Assembly: GCF_019880225.1 (NCBI RefSeq) | Contig: NZ_CP082284.1 | Location: forward strand, 558,001 to 622,000 | Direction of reading: 5' to 3' | Length of the DNA: 64,000 nucleotides | Source of the DNA: Halobaculum rubrum | Lineage (GTDB): Archaea > Halobacteriota > Halobacteria > Halobacteriales > Haloferacaceae | In this document: positions 9,601 through 17,313 of the stretch, in pieces | How the letters are laid out: the number at the start of each line of letters is the position of its first letter | Numbering within the stretch: position 1 is the stretch's first letter | Made by a program: the position numbers and the translations under genes | Notes under the pieces: generated by a model | The model's database searches: none | The model's input: only the letters and a program-made list of their open reading frames with translations | Told to the model about the DNA's origin: nothing

Positions 9601-10690
9601 CGTCTGGACCGCCCCAGCCGGAGCGCCACGTCTCGTTCACACGGGAGAGACGGTCGGGAGAGAGGTCGTACTCGCTGGCGCCGTCGAGCACCTCACAACG
9701 GTCCATGAAGTACGGCGCGTCGAAGTCCTCGAAGTTCCAGCCCGTGAGCACGTCCGGGTCCGTCTCATCGATGTACGAGACGAACGCGTCGAGCATGGCG
9801 TCCTCGTCGGCGAACGTCCGTACCTCGATGTCACTGTCGGCCCCGCCGATCTGCTCGTAACCGTCGAGCGCGGCGGGAGCGTCGACACCGCCGACGGGCG
9901 CGTCGTACAGCCACGCGACGTACTCGTCGCGATAGGAGTCGTGGGAGGTGAGACAGACGATCGGCTCTTCGCCGTCCTCGGGGAAGCCGTTGCGGTCGTC
10001 GACCTCGATGTCGAAGGTGTTCACCCGGATATCCGCCTCGACATCCGCCGGTTCGAGGTGGTCGGGCGTCACCTGCAGTCGGCCTCGGCCCTCGCCCTCG
10101 CGCGCGTCCAGTCGGCGTTCCTCGACGCGTACCCCCGAGGTGACGCCGTGATCGATGAGAAAGCGGTTCGGGAACAGGATGTCCGCCTCGTACGTGCGCT
10201 CGAAGTCGTCGCGGATCTGGCCGACGTCCCGCGGCGTGCGCGCGACGACCTTCGACACGGGTTCGCCGCGGATGGACTCGAAGCGCTCGCCGTCCGGTCC
10301 CGTTTCACGAGTATCGAGGATCACGTCGTACTCCTCCGAGAGGGTCCGCCCCTCGATGTCGGCCGTCGGGACGTAGAAGTACGGCTCCGTTCCGAGCAAG
10401 CGGACGTGTTCGGGCTCGTTGTCGGCGGTCCGGCCGAACACGTGAACGACCGGGTACTCCTCGGCACCGGTGCCCTCGACGGTGTAGTCGACCGCGGTGA
10501 CCATGAGCTCGACCGTCCCCTCGGAGTCGGGAACGACGATGTCCTCTCGGTCGACGACCGCGCTCACGTGTCCCTGCCCAGTGCCCGCGACGTGCGCCGC
10601 CTCCTCGTCGGGGCGGTCCCCGTGGCCGTTCCCGTCGTCGGCGTCCCCGCCGCCGGCGAACCGGTCGAGGCCCGACTGCGAATCGCTCAT
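6608..10690 (-). CDS. polB: Family B DNA polymerase with intein (PolB)
   Basis: A 1360-residue precursor of the replicative/repair B-family polymerase; removing the 413-residue intein (residues 600-1012) leaves 947 residues, normal for haloarchaea. The exonuclease domain has FDIEVD (Exo I, about residue 225), TGWNFEDFDAPYF (Exo II) and YNVRDVEL (Exo III), so proofreading looks intact. The polymerase domain has DLKSLYPMCM (motif A, about residue 508), KVIMN/SLYG (motif B, split by the intein) and YGDTDS (motif C, residues 1058-1063). The C-terminus GLGSFM resembles a PCNA-interacting tail (QTGLGSFM). A TATA-like TTTTTA lies about 27 nt upstream. Codons 1052-1071, around motif C, are AT-rich and unlike the rest of the gene. 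Confidence 0.97.
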   Translation of the reverse strand: MSDSQSGLDRFAGGGDADDGNGHGDRPDEEAAHVAGTGQGHVSAVVDREDIVVPDSEGTVELMVTAVDYTVEGTGAEEYPVVHVFGRTADNEPEHVRLLGTEPYFYVPTADIEGRTLSEEYDVILDTRETGPDGERFESIRGEPVSKVVARTPRDVGQIRDDFERTYEADILFPNRFLIDHGVTSGVRVEERRLDAREGEGRGRLQVTPDHLEPADVEADIRVNTFDIEVDDRNGFPEDGEEPIVCLTSHDSYRDEYVAWLYDAPVGGVDAPAALDGYEQIGGADSDIEVRTFADEDAMLDAFVSYIDETDPDVLTGWNFEDFDAPYFMDRCEVLDGASEYDLSPDRLSRVNETWRSGWGGPDVKGRVVFDLLYAYQRTQFSELESYRLDAVGELELDVGKERYTGDIGDLWEQEPERLLKYNVRDVELCVEIDRKQNIVAFWDDARKFVGCQLEDAPTPGDAVDMYVLHNAFGQFVLPTKGQQASEEFEGGAVFEPISGVEEMVSVLDLKSLYPMCMVTINASPETIVDDPESFDGETYRAPNGTRFRKEPDGMMREMVDELLTERERLKGERDDHDPGSDAYEQYDRQQAATKVIMNCFTPDTEVVTPDGVRDITDLDVGDEVYSLDPETMEMESKPVVETHAYPDYDDELVDIETDKIDFRVTPNHRMLVRKDESNGISWDEDDYRFVEAGDLDRATNYQLPHDWSGPDGEDVDEVDLTRLLDGEYEVWANNEVHGHTLAAELGYYPRKVVRNDLGTTGYVFSAEEFEQHREYLDSVCSEFSVHSEPNRKWIPRTYDGDDFLDLLAWYITEGNVYTSEEKAFGDNLRGSATTVKIAQTAAPDGGQSDHAAIGDLLERMGFDTYVDERGYQFTSKLLGEALEELCGENSFEKRIPDLVFETNGEQKRRFLDTLIAGDGDRQSGSSWRYTTSSERLRDDVLRLCAHLGLTTNYNRDSGSWRIYCTESSKNTLRMHRSSDRSSAENGVYCVTVADNHTLLAGRNGTFQFVGQSLYGVSGWDRFRLYDKENAAAITAMGRRVIEFTEQAVNELNRDVTYGDTDSVMLSLDDVSTEDVEDASVSEGMAAAHPDMSDRELLRIAAVIRLSEDVEEHINGRYDDFASEELDAEEHRFEIEFEKLYRRFFQAGKKKRYAGHIVWKEGKDVDDIDITGFEYKRSDIAPVTKRVQKRVIEMIVHGEDTEEITDYLHEEIQNFLDGDADLDEVGIPGGIGKRLESYDTDTAQVRGAKYANLMLGTNFQRGSKPKRLYLEKVHPDFWARMENERGLDPQTDPLYGEFKRDPDVICFEYADEVPEEFAVDWDKMLDKTLKGPIARIIEALGMSWEEVKSGQEQTGLGSFM
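7478..7537 (-). other. AT-rich recoded patch over polB motif C
   Basis: The 20 codons covering LNRDVTYGDTDSVMLSLDDV are about 42% GC (25 of 60 bases) inside a gene that is otherwise very GC-rich. They use CTA, AAT, AGA, ACA, TTA, AGT and CTA, which are rare in all neighbouring genes, while the protein sequence is normal. The centre is the D1062-S1063 junction (7505/7504), a classical polymerase intein insertion site that is empty here. Confidence 0.85.
7655..8893 (-). mobile_element. Intein with DOD homing endonuclease in PolB motif B
   Basis: A 413-residue in-frame intein interrupts KVIMN|SLYG, the insertion site in polymerase motif B. It begins with Cys (CFTPDTEVVTPDG, block A), has a block B TPNH and ends VADNHTLLAG...FVGQ before Ser+1. 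Dodecapeptide motifs LLAWYITEGN and FLDTLIAGDGD mark a LAGLIDADG homing endonuclease, apparently full length with acidic residues at both positions (Glu in the first, Asp in the second). The last two residues are Gly-Gln instead of the canonical His-Asn. Gln-terminated inteins that splice are known (for example a Pyrococcus abyssi PolII intein), so splicing is plausible but atypical. Confidence 0.93.
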
Positions 10691-10712
10691 TGCCTGGCCT
10701 TTGCCGTTCGCC

Positions 10713-10722
10713 GGTAAAAACC
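10713..10722 (-). promoter_or_regulatory. polB TATA box
   Basis: GGTTTTTACC on the minus strand lies about 25-30 nt before the polB ATG at 10690, the spacing expected for a leaderless haloarchaeal transcript. Confidence 0.5.
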
Positions 10723-10926
10723 TCCCTTTCGGGCACAGATCGGCCCAGTCGGCCGACCGACGCCACCGCGCCCGACGGAAGGACGCTCACCATTCGACCC
10801 GGTACTCTCGCGGTACTCGGTGTCGACGCGCCCCGATATGGCGCGATCTCTCCGTCGCGGCGACGCTGGCGAGGACCACCGCCACGGAAAGGCATATACC
10901 GTGTCATTGCATACCACGCTTCGGAG

Positions 10927-11097
10927 ATGACCCACGCATCCGATATCCCGTTGGAGCGCTCGGGCACGAGCCCGGACGAGGCCGTCGAGACGGTCGAGGC
11001 GTACGAGGACGACGGGCGAACGGTGTTCTACGACGCGGAGAACCCGCTCGCGTGGGTGGAGGCGAGCGAGGCAGTCACGCTCGCGGACGCGACGTGA
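10927..11097 (+). CDS. Small acidic haloarchaeal protein (DUF7331-like)
   Basis: A 56-residue acidic protein starting at MTHASDIPLERSG and ending in a compact ENPLAWVEASEAVTLAD segment. The pattern (short, acidic, single conserved core) matches a small uncharacterised haloarchaeal family that I associate with DUF7331; the family name is from memory and should be checked. The ATG is preceded by GGAG and by a TATA-like GCATATACC about 30 nt upstream, which supports it as a real gene. It is divergent from polB. Function unknown. Confidence 0.7.
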   Translation: MTHASDIPLERSGTSPDEAVETVEAYEDDGRTVFYDAENPLAWVEASEAVTLADAT

Positions 11098-11180
11098 CCC
11101 CCGATACCCGCTGACTACGTCGATCGCGCCGACTACGTAGTCTGACAACCCTTTTCCCGGTTGTTCGCCAACCGAGTTCC

Positions 11181-11639
11181 GTGTTCGACGAGGACGACGA
11201 CGGGGAGCTGTTCGACCTCGAACGGCAGGCCGGCGAGGCCGAGGAGCGCGGCCCCCACGTCGACATCCCGTCGGTCGACGACCCGTCGGAATCGCTGCCC
11301 GACCCGTCGACGGTCGACCCCGCCATCCAGCAACCGTTCCTCGCGGCGGTCCTGTACGCCAACGTCGCGCTCCTTGGCATCTCACTGGGACTGATGCTCG
11401 TCGGCTTCCGCGGCGACTTGCGAGTAGGCGGTGCGGCGATCGTGATCGGCGCCCTCGCGGCCGTCCGCGTGTATCAGACGGTTCGCGCGTTCGAACAGCG
11501 TGACCGAGATGGGGACCGCGATGGACCCGAGGATCGGGACGACGAAGAGGACGCTCCCGCCGCAGTGAACGACACTCCCGCCGCTGCCGACGGCGTCACC
11601 GCCGGCGGCGACGGGAGTTCCGATCCCGGGGACACCTGA
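11181..11639 (+). CDS. Haloarchaeal membrane protein with acidic tails
   Basis: A 152-residue protein with a GTG start. It has an acidic soluble N-terminus (residues 1-55), then two hydrophobic helices at about 60-80 and 85-102, a basic-acidic stretch (RDRDGDRDGPEDRDDEED) and a low-complexity Ala/Gly/Asp tail. This is the layout of a small uncharacterised haloarchaeal family (possibly DUF7322). The tail is probably disordered. It lies between two other small haloarchaeal genes on the same strand; no function can be assigned. Confidence 0.7.
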   Translation: MFDEDDDGELFDLERQAGEAEERGPHVDIPSVDDPSESLPDPSTVDPAIQQPFLAAVLYANVALLGISLGLMLVGFRGDLRVGGAAIVIGALAAVRVYQTVRAFEQRDRDGDRDGPEDRDDEEDAPAAVNDTPAAADGVTAGGDGSSDPGDT

Positions 11640-11721
11640 CTACCGGCAGCGACATCGACACCGCCGACCGCCGACCGCCGGCACCGACACCTCTTTTCGC
11701 GCACGTCCGCTTTCGTCGGCC

Positions 11722-12141
11722 ATGCAGTCGGTTCGGGACGCGGACGGAACGCGGTATCTGCTCGTCAAGCGATCGTCGGAGTCGAGTCTCGTTCGCGATC
11801 CGGCGACCGGCGAGGAGCGCTACGTCCCGACGGACGACCTCCGATCGGACGGGGAGTCACCGCTGTCGGCCGCCGCGGGCGGGCTCCCCGCCGAACTGCG
11901 CGGGGCGGTGCTGGCGTGTCGCGACGAGCGCGCGCTCGGACTGCTCGTGGAGTTCGCCGATCGCGGCGCGCTGTCGGTGCGGTCGCTGTTGGACGCCTAC
12001 GACCTGTGTGAATCGGACCTCCACGGCCTGCTCGGGGAGTTTCGCGCGGCGGGACTGATCGCGGAGACGACCGTCGCCGGCGAGCGCGGCTACGAGCCGA
12101 CCGACGAGGCGCTGGAAGTCGTTGCGCGGTTTCGGGACTGA
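11722..12141 (+). CDS. Haloarchaeal winged-helix-like protein
   Basis: A 139-residue soluble protein. The N-terminal 40 residues (RYLLVKRSSESSLVRDPATG) look like a small beta-domain; the C-terminal 80 residues form a predicted winged helix (ALGLLVEFADRGALSVRSLLDAYDLCESDLHGLLGEFRAAGLI, then a wing with GERGYEPTDEALEVV). It is probably a transcriptional regulator or a DNA-associated protein. It converges on rad50 with a 36-bp gap, and the neighbourhood (Rad50/Mre11) is suggestive but not proof of a role in repair. Confidence 0.7.
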   Translation: MQSVRDADGTRYLLVKRSSESSLVRDPATGEERYVPTDDLRSDGESPLSAAAGGLPAELRGAVLACRDERALGLLVEFADRGALSVRSLLDAYDLCESDLHGLLGEFRAAGLIAETTVAGERGYEPTDEALEVVARFRD

Positions 12142-12177
12142 CTCCCGCCGGTTTCGAGCCTGCGCGGGAACACGTGA

Positions 12178-14886
12178 TCAGTCGTCCGCGTGCTCGGCGT
12201 CGCGCGACGGGATCTCGACCGACGACAGCGACGGGTCGGCCAGCCGCTCGACCGTCGACCGGTTCGACGTGGGGTTCTTCTCGACGCGCACGAGCTCGTC
12301 CGCGGCGCCGACGAGTTCGTCGTCGTGGCTGACGATCAGGATCTGGCGGACGCCGAAGCCGCGCATCTCGTCGATCAGGTCCGTCAGCCGCGAGACATGC
12401 CCCGAGTCGAGGAACACCGTCGGCTCGTCGAGAATCAGCGGCGGCGTCGGCGCCGCGCCCTCGATCCCCTCCGCGAGCAGGCGGTAGATCGCACAGCGCA
12501 ACGAGAGGTTGAACAGCGCGCGTTCGCCGCCCGAGAGCTGTTCGGGGTCCAGCGGCTCGCCGTCCTTCTGGTAGACGGTGAGCTCGTACTCGTTGTCCAG
12601 CTCGATGTGCGAGTAGGCGTCGTTGCCGTACACCAGCTCGAACGTCTCGTTGAGCATCCGTTCGAGGCTCTCCACGTTCGCCCGCCGAAGCTCCGCCCGG
12701 AGGTCGCCGTACATCGCCTCCAGGTCCCGCGTCTCCTCGTGGATCGCGTCCAACTCCGCGGCCCGATCCGCCAGCGCGTCGCGGCGCTCGCGCAGCGCCT
12801 CCAGCTCCTCGAGTTCGTTCTCGACGGCGCCGATCCGGCTCGTGAGATCGTCGCGTCGGTCCCGGAGGTCGGTCAGCGCGTCGTCCACCTTCTCGATGTA
12901 CTCTTCGGCGTTCTCGAGCCGTTCGCGGGCCGACTCGACGCGCTCGTCGTCGAACGCCTCCCGGAGCTCGTCGCGGCGCTCGCGCTTCGTCGCGAGGAAC
13001 TCCCGGCGCTCGTCGTTGCGGTCGGCGATGTCCGCACGCTTCTCCGTCAGGCGCTCGATCTCGTCGTCCGCGTCGACTATCTCCTCGCGCGTGGCCTCGA
13101 CGGCGTCCAGTCGGTCGCGAGCGGTCTCGATCTCGTCGAGGTCCTCCTCGAGCGCCGCCGCGTCCGCCCGGGCGTCCTCGGCCTCCTCGGCCTTCCGATC
13201 GCTGACCTCGCGTTTCTCGGTCGCCTGTGACTCCAGGTCGTCGGCCGCCTCGCGCAGTTCGGCGGCACGCTCGCTCGCCTGCTCTATTTCGGCCTCCTTC
13301 TCCTCGATGCCGTCCTCGATCAGTTCCCGCGTATCCCCGATCTGCCCGAGCCGGCTCTCCGCCTCGAGGAGTTCCTCGGCGCGGTCGAGCTTCTCCTCGA
13401 GATCCGTCTCGCGCTCGGTCAGGTCCGCGAGGTCCGCCTCCAGCTCCTCGAGGTGTTCGCGCTCGTCGTCGAGGGCGTCCACGTGTGGGGAGCCGTCGAC
13501 CGGCTGGCCGCACTCGGGACACTTCCCCGCCGCCAGCAGCTCCTCCGCCTCCTCGACGCTCGACCGGGCGGCGCTCGCCTCGTTGCTCGTCTCGCGGACC
13601 TCCGCGCGCACCGCCTCCAGTTCCTCTCGGACGGACTCGCGATGGGCGGACGCCTCGCCGACCGCGACGGGGGCGTCCTCGAACGTCGCACGGAGCTCCT
13701 CGCGCTCCGTCTCCAGCTCCGCGAGCGACTCCTCGCGCTCGGCGAGCGTCTCCGCGGCCGCCTCGGCGTCCTCGTCGAGCTCCGCCGCGCGAGTGCGCTT
13801 CTCGTCGGCGCGCTCGGCGGCGTCCTCGGCCGTCTCCGCGAGGGTCTCCGACTGGTTCGTGAGGGCGTTCGCCTCCGAGCGCGCCTCGCGAAGCTCCTCG
13901 CGGAGGTCGGCCTCGCGGTCGTCGAGCTGCTCGCGGCGCGCCTCGAGCGTCTCCGGGTCGGCGTCGTCGACGGCGACCGCCGAGAGCCGTTCCTCGAGGG
14001 TCGCCTCGGCGTCGTCGACGCGGTCGCGGAGGTCGGCGATCCGATCGCCGATCCGCTCCCGTTCGGCCTCGTCCTCGCGGATCGTCGCCTCCAGGTCCTC
14101 GATGTCCGACTCCAGCTCCGTCAGCTCCTCGCGGCGTTCCTCGTACTCGTCGAGCACGTCACGAGCGTTCTCGCGCGTGGACGCCGCCTTCTCGCGTTGC
14201 GCCTCGTAGTTCTCGATCTTCTCGTTCACCTCCGCGAGCGTCGACTCCAGCGAGTTGAGGCGGCCGTGCAGGTCGCGGTCCTCCTTCTCGGCCACCTGTT
14301 CCTCGACGCTCTCCAGCGCGCCCCGCGTCGTCGAGCGCACGTCCTCGACGCCGAGTCGGGCGTCGCCGGCGCGCTCGCGGTACTCCTCCAGCGTGCCGAG
14401 CTGGAGGAGGTCGTCGATCATGTCCTGGCGCTCGGTCGGCGTGGCGTTGATCAACTTGTTCACCTCGCCCTGGCGGACGTACGCGCAGTTGACGAACGCC
14501 TCCGCGTCCATGCGCAGCAGGTCCGAGACGAACGCCCGCACGTCCGTCGCGCCGTCGCGGTGGACCGACTCGTCGTCCGATTCCAGGGTACACGTCGTCG
14601 TCTGGATCTGTTCGCCGTAGCGTTTCAGCTCCCGGCGCACGTGGTACGACAGGCCGTCGTGGCTGAACCACAGTTCGACCTCGCTCTCCTCGGCGCCGTT
14701 GGTCACGACGTCCGCCAGCGTGCCGTCGAGCGCCTTCGAGCCGTACAGCGCGAAGAAGCACGCCTCCAACAACGAGGACTTTCCGCTGCCGTTGAGCCCG
14801 TGAATGACCGTCACGCCGTCCGAGAGGCGGAGGTCGGTGTCGGCGTACGGCTTGAAGTTCCGCAGGCGGAGGCGGTCGAAGATCAC
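12178..14886 (-). CDS. rad50: DNA double-strand break repair ATPase Rad50
   Basis: A 902-residue SMC-like ATPase, partner of Mre11 in resecting and tethering DNA breaks. Walker A is GLNGSGKSSLLEACFFALYG near the N-terminus, the C-terminal lobe has LSGGERALFNLSLRCAIYRL (signature) and PLILDEPTVFLDSGH (Walker B/D-loop). Two long heptad-rich, Glu-rich coiled coils flank the zinc hook CPECGQPVDG at residues 456-459 (Cys456 and Cys459). The ATG overlaps the mre11 stop by 4 bp, so translation is coupled. A mild C-terminal tail after the ATPase lobe is haloarchaeal-specific. Confidence 0.97.
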   Translation of the reverse strand: MIFDRLRLRNFKPYADTDLRLSDGVTVIHGLNGSGKSSLLEACFFALYGSKALDGTLADVVTNGAEESEVELWFSHDGLSYHVRRELKRYGEQIQTTTCTLESDDESVHRDGATDVRAFVSDLLRMDAEAFVNCAYVRQGEVNKLINATPTERQDMIDDLLQLGTLEEYRERAGDARLGVEDVRSTTRGALESVEEQVAEKEDRDLHGRLNSLESTLAEVNEKIENYEAQREKAASTRENARDVLDEYEERREELTELESDIEDLEATIREDEAERERIGDRIADLRDRVDDAEATLEERLSAVAVDDADPETLEARREQLDDREADLREELREARSEANALTNQSETLAETAEDAAERADEKRTRAAELDEDAEAAAETLAEREESLAELETEREELRATFEDAPVAVGEASAHRESVREELEAVRAEVRETSNEASAARSSVEEAEELLAAGKCPECGQPVDGSPHVDALDDEREHLEELEADLADLTERETDLEEKLDRAEELLEAESRLGQIGDTRELIEDGIEEKEAEIEQASERAAELREAADDLESQATEKREVSDRKAEEAEDARADAAALEEDLDEIETARDRLDAVEATREEIVDADDEIERLTEKRADIADRNDERREFLATKRERRDELREAFDDERVESARERLENAEEYIEKVDDALTDLRDRRDDLTSRIGAVENELEELEALRERRDALADRAAELDAIHEETRDLEAMYGDLRAELRRANVESLERMLNETFELVYGNDAYSHIELDNEYELTVYQKDGEPLDPEQLSGGERALFNLSLRCAIYRLLAEGIEGAAPTPPLILDEPTVFLDSGHVSRLTDLIDEMRGFGVRQILIVSHDDELVGAADELVRVEKNPTSNRSTVERLADPSLSSVEIPSRDAEHADD

Positions 14887-16211
14887 CGCGAATCACCCAG
14901 CGTGAGCTGTCCGTCGTCGTCCGAACCTTGCGGGCTCCCCGCTCCCTCCGCGTCGCCCGCGCCGTCGTCCTCATCCGCATCGTCGCCCGCGCCGTCGTCC
15001 TCATCCGCATCGTCGCCCGCGCCGTCGTCCTCATCCGCATCGTCGCCCGCGCCGTCGTCCCCGTCGAACCGCGCCTCGATCCGTCGGTTCACCTCCTCGC
15101 GGACGTTCGAGTCCGGGAGGTCGCCGCGGACCACGTCGTCGACCTCGCGGGCCGCGTCGGACAGGTCGAGGTCGCCGATCCGCTCGCGAACCGCCTCGTC
15201 GGGGTCGGTGAAGCTCACCGACAGCTCCGCCTCCGTCTCGACCTCGCGGCGGTCGGTGACGCGAGCGATGAGCGCGCCCCGCTCGGCGGCGAACTCCTCG
15301 ACGGCCGCCGGCGCGATCGGCTCGCCGTCGCCGGTGATCCGGACGATGACGACCGCGTCCGCCACGTCGCGCTCGCGGACGCGGTCGCGGACGCGGTCGA
15401 GCCCCTCGCCCTCGCCGAGTTCCACGTCGACGAAGACGAACGGACGCGTCTCCAGCGTGCGCCGGCGGATGTCGACAGGGTCGTCGCCGTCGGCGGCGTC
15501 CGCCCCGAGGCGAACGAGGTTGTAGCCGCGGGGGTCGCGCTCGGTCGCGGAGGCGCGCTCGGTCGACCCGCAGTAGGTCACCCACGCGCCCTCGACCTGC
15601 GCGGTGTCGGCCGCGTGGTTGTCCCCGAGCAGGACCGCGTCGAAGTCCACGGTCGACTCGCGCAGCACCGCCTCGGTGTCCCAGTCGGCGTACGCGAACG
15701 GCTCGAACAGCCCGTGGCTCACCAACACCGCGACGTCGGCGTCGTGGGGTGCGAACTCGTACTCGAGGGCGTCGCGCCGGCTCTCGGGGACGTGATCGAG
15801 GCCGTAGAACGCCGTGTCGCCGATCACGGTGGGCTCGTCGCCCAGTCGGGTCGCCAGCCCCATCGACTCGAACAGGTCGAGCCACTGGCCCCCGCGCGTG
15901 GACTCGTGGTTGCCGACGACCGCGAGGAACGGGATGTCGGCGTCGTCCAGCGTCCGGAGCGCGGAGAGCACGCCGAGCAGGTCCGGGAGGTCCGGACGAC
16001 GGTCGTGGAACAGGTCGCCGGCGTGGACGACCGCGTCAGGGTCGTCGCCGGACTGCGTCCGGCCGCTCGCGGAGCTTTGCTCCGCGCTGTCGGCGTCGAC
16101 CGCGTCGGCGACGACACGCTCGAAGGCGTCGAGGAAGTCCGCTCGCCGCTCGGGCGAGTGGTACTGGCGGTACCCGATATGGGTGTCGCCGGTGTGGATA
16201 ACCCGCGTCAT
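14883..16211 (-). CDS. mre11: DNA repair nuclease Mre11
   Basis: A 442-residue calcineurin-like nuclease. Metal-binding motifs are GDTHIGYRQYHSPERR, HAGDLFHDRRPDL, VVGNHESTRGG, LVSHG and LLGDNHAADT, all present in order in the first 220 residues. The region after about residue 280 is the capping/Rad50-binding part and the C-terminus is an acidic tail containing a DNA-level tandem repeat. A short hydrophilic insertion (SAEQSSASGRTQSG, about residue 44) is encoded by a perfect DNA palindrome. It overlaps rad50 by 4 bp and the upstream gene by 1 bp, forming one operon. Confidence 0.96.
   Translation of the reverse strand: MTRVIHTGDTHIGYRQYHSPERRADFLDAFERVVADAVDADSAEQSSASGRTQSGDDPDAVVHAGDLFHDRRPDLPDLLGVLSALRTLDDADIPFLAVVGNHESTRGGQWLDLFESMGLATRLGDEPTVIGDTAFYGLDHVPESRRDALEYEFAPHDADVAVLVSHGLFEPFAYADWDTEAVLRESTVDFDAVLLGDNHAADTAQVEGAWVTYCGSTERASATERDPRGYNLVRLGADAADGDDPVDIRRRTLETRPFVFVDVELGEGEGLDRVRDRVRERDVADAVVIVRITGDGEPIAPAAVEEFAAERGALIARVTDRREVETEAELSVSFTDPDEAVRERIGDLDLSDAAREVDDVVRGDLPDSNVREEVNRRIEARFDGDDGAGDDADEDDGAGDDADEDDGAGDDADEDDGAGDAEGAGSPQGSDDDGQLTLGDSR
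14951..15060 (-). repeat. 30-bp tandem repeat in the mre11 tail
   Basis: Three perfect 30-bp units (14951-14980, 14981-15010, 15011-15040) and a 20-bp partial unit encode repeated DDADEDDGAG decapeptides in the acidic C-terminal tail of Mre11. The unit length is a multiple of three, so copy-number change keeps the frame. Identity between units is complete, which points to recent expansion. Confidence 0.95.
16068..16086. repeat. Perfect palindrome inside mre11
   Basis: CGCGGAGC-TTT-GCTCCGCG: 8-bp perfect arms (16068-16075 and 16079-16086) with a 3-nt loop, lying in frame in a hydrophilic loop between the first two metal-binding motifs of Mre11. Its shape matches the hairpins found in mutS. 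Confidence 0.9.
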
Positions 16212-16642
16212 CAGTTGTCTCCCGGTTGTTCCGCCGCCGGCATATGCCTATCGCGAGCGGGGTGAAAGTGGTCCGCGGGATCTGCGGGACCCTCAACGTC
16301 GACGGAGCCCGCAGGGTCCACGGATCCTGCGGGAACCGCGTCCCGGTACGCCGCCCGATAGCGTTCGATCGCCTCGACGACCGCACGAGCACGGCGAGCC
16401 AACGCCGGATCGGTGACCGCCTCCGCGACCGTCTCCGTCCGACGGAAGCCGTCGTCGTCCGCGAACGCCGCCGCAGTCCCGACGGTCGCCAGCGCCCGTT
16501 CCGCCTCGGCGACGAGGTCGCGCTGTGCGTCAGTCGCCTCCGGGGTCGAGCCGCCGCCGTCGCCGGCGCCACGGGGCGAGTCGGTTGCCAACGCTCGAAG
16601 CGCCTCGCGGACCCGCTCGGCGGAGGGAGCCTGTCCGGCCAT
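16211..16642 (-). CDS. Uncharacterised haloarchaeal protein in the mre11-rad50 operon
   Basis: A 143-residue predicted soluble, helical protein, Ala/Arg/Glu rich (ERVREALRALATDSP, RDLVAEAERALATVG, ARAVVEAIERYRAAYRD) with an acidic Pro/Gly C-terminus. I recognise no domain. I chose the Met beginning MAGQAPSAER because a TATA-like GAAATAC sits about 27 nt before it; a Met seven codons upstream (16663) is the alternative. Its TGA overlaps the mre11 ATG by one base, so it is the first cistron of the operon and probably co-expressed with Mre11-Rad50. No function should be assumed. Confidence 0.75.
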   Translation of the reverse strand: MAGQAPSAERVREALRALATDSPRGAGDGGGSTPEATDAQRDLVAEAERALATVGTAAAFADDDGFRRTETVAEAVTDPALARRARAVVEAIERYRAAYRDAVPAGSVDPAGSVDVEGPADPADHFHPARDRHMPAAEQPGDN

Positions 16643-16736
16643 CGACGCTACTGGTGCCGGCATCGTATTTCAACCCTCGTGGACGTTCCCCGTCGCGGAA
16701 GGCAAGACACACCTACGGCCGTGCGAACCCGTGTGT

Positions 16737-17270
16737 ATGCGGATCGGCGTCGGCTCCGGCAATCCAGTGAAGCGCGCGGCGACCGAACGGGCGGTGGCGG
16801 GCACGGACGGCTTCGGCGACGGCGCGGTCGTCGAGGCGTGCCCCGTCCCGTCGGGCGTGTCCGAGCAGCCGTTCGGACACGACGAGACCCGGACGGGCGC
16901 GGCCAACCGGGCGACCGCGGTGCTCGATACGACCGCCGAGGCGTACGATCTCGGCGTCGGGATCGAGGGCGGCGTCGCGGAGTACGAGGGCGGTGACGGA
17001 CTCTTTCTCGTGATGTGGGCGGCCGTCGCCGACGGCGATCGCGTCGGGGTCGGTACCGGTCCGAGCCTCGCGTTGCCCGGAGGCATCGCGGCGCGCGTCC
17101 GCGACGGCGAGGAACTCGGGCCGGTGATGGACGACGTGCTCGGGGAGTCGGACGTGGCAGAAAAGCAGGGCGCCGCGGGCGCGCTCACCGGCGGCCGTGT
17201 CGACCGGACCGACGCGCTCCGGACCGCCGTGGCGGGCGCGCTCGGCCCGTTCGTGACGGACCTGTACTGA
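16737..17270 (+). CDS. yjjX: Inosine/xanthosine triphosphatase (DUF84, YjjX-like)
   Basis: A 177-residue protein of the YjjX/DUF84 fold, which hydrolyses non-canonical ITP/XTP and so cleans the nucleotide pool. The N-terminus MRIGVGSGNPVKRAATERA is the phosphate-binding loop, VSEQPFGHDETRTGAANRA is the central family motif and DLGVGIEGGV carries the metal-binding acidic residue. The ATG at 16737 is the natural start because the family begins directly with the first beta-strand. It is divergent from the mre11 operon. Confidence 0.88.
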   Translation: MRIGVGSGNPVKRAATERAVAGTDGFGDGAVVEACPVPSGVSEQPFGHDETRTGAANRATAVLDTTAEAYDLGVGIEGGVAEYEGGDGLFLVMWAAVADGDRVGVGTGPSLALPGGIAARVRDGEELGPVMDDVLGESDVAEKQGAAGALTGGRVDRTDALRTAVAGALGPFVTDLY

Positions 17271-17313
17271 ACGGACTGCACGCACCGGCAGCGCGAACCC
17301 TCGGTGGGGGCGC

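Noticed and set aside
14951-15060. Short tandem repeat resembling a CRISPR array
   Set aside because: Units are contiguous, with no spacers, and encode an acidic decapeptide in frame with Mre11. No cas genes are near.
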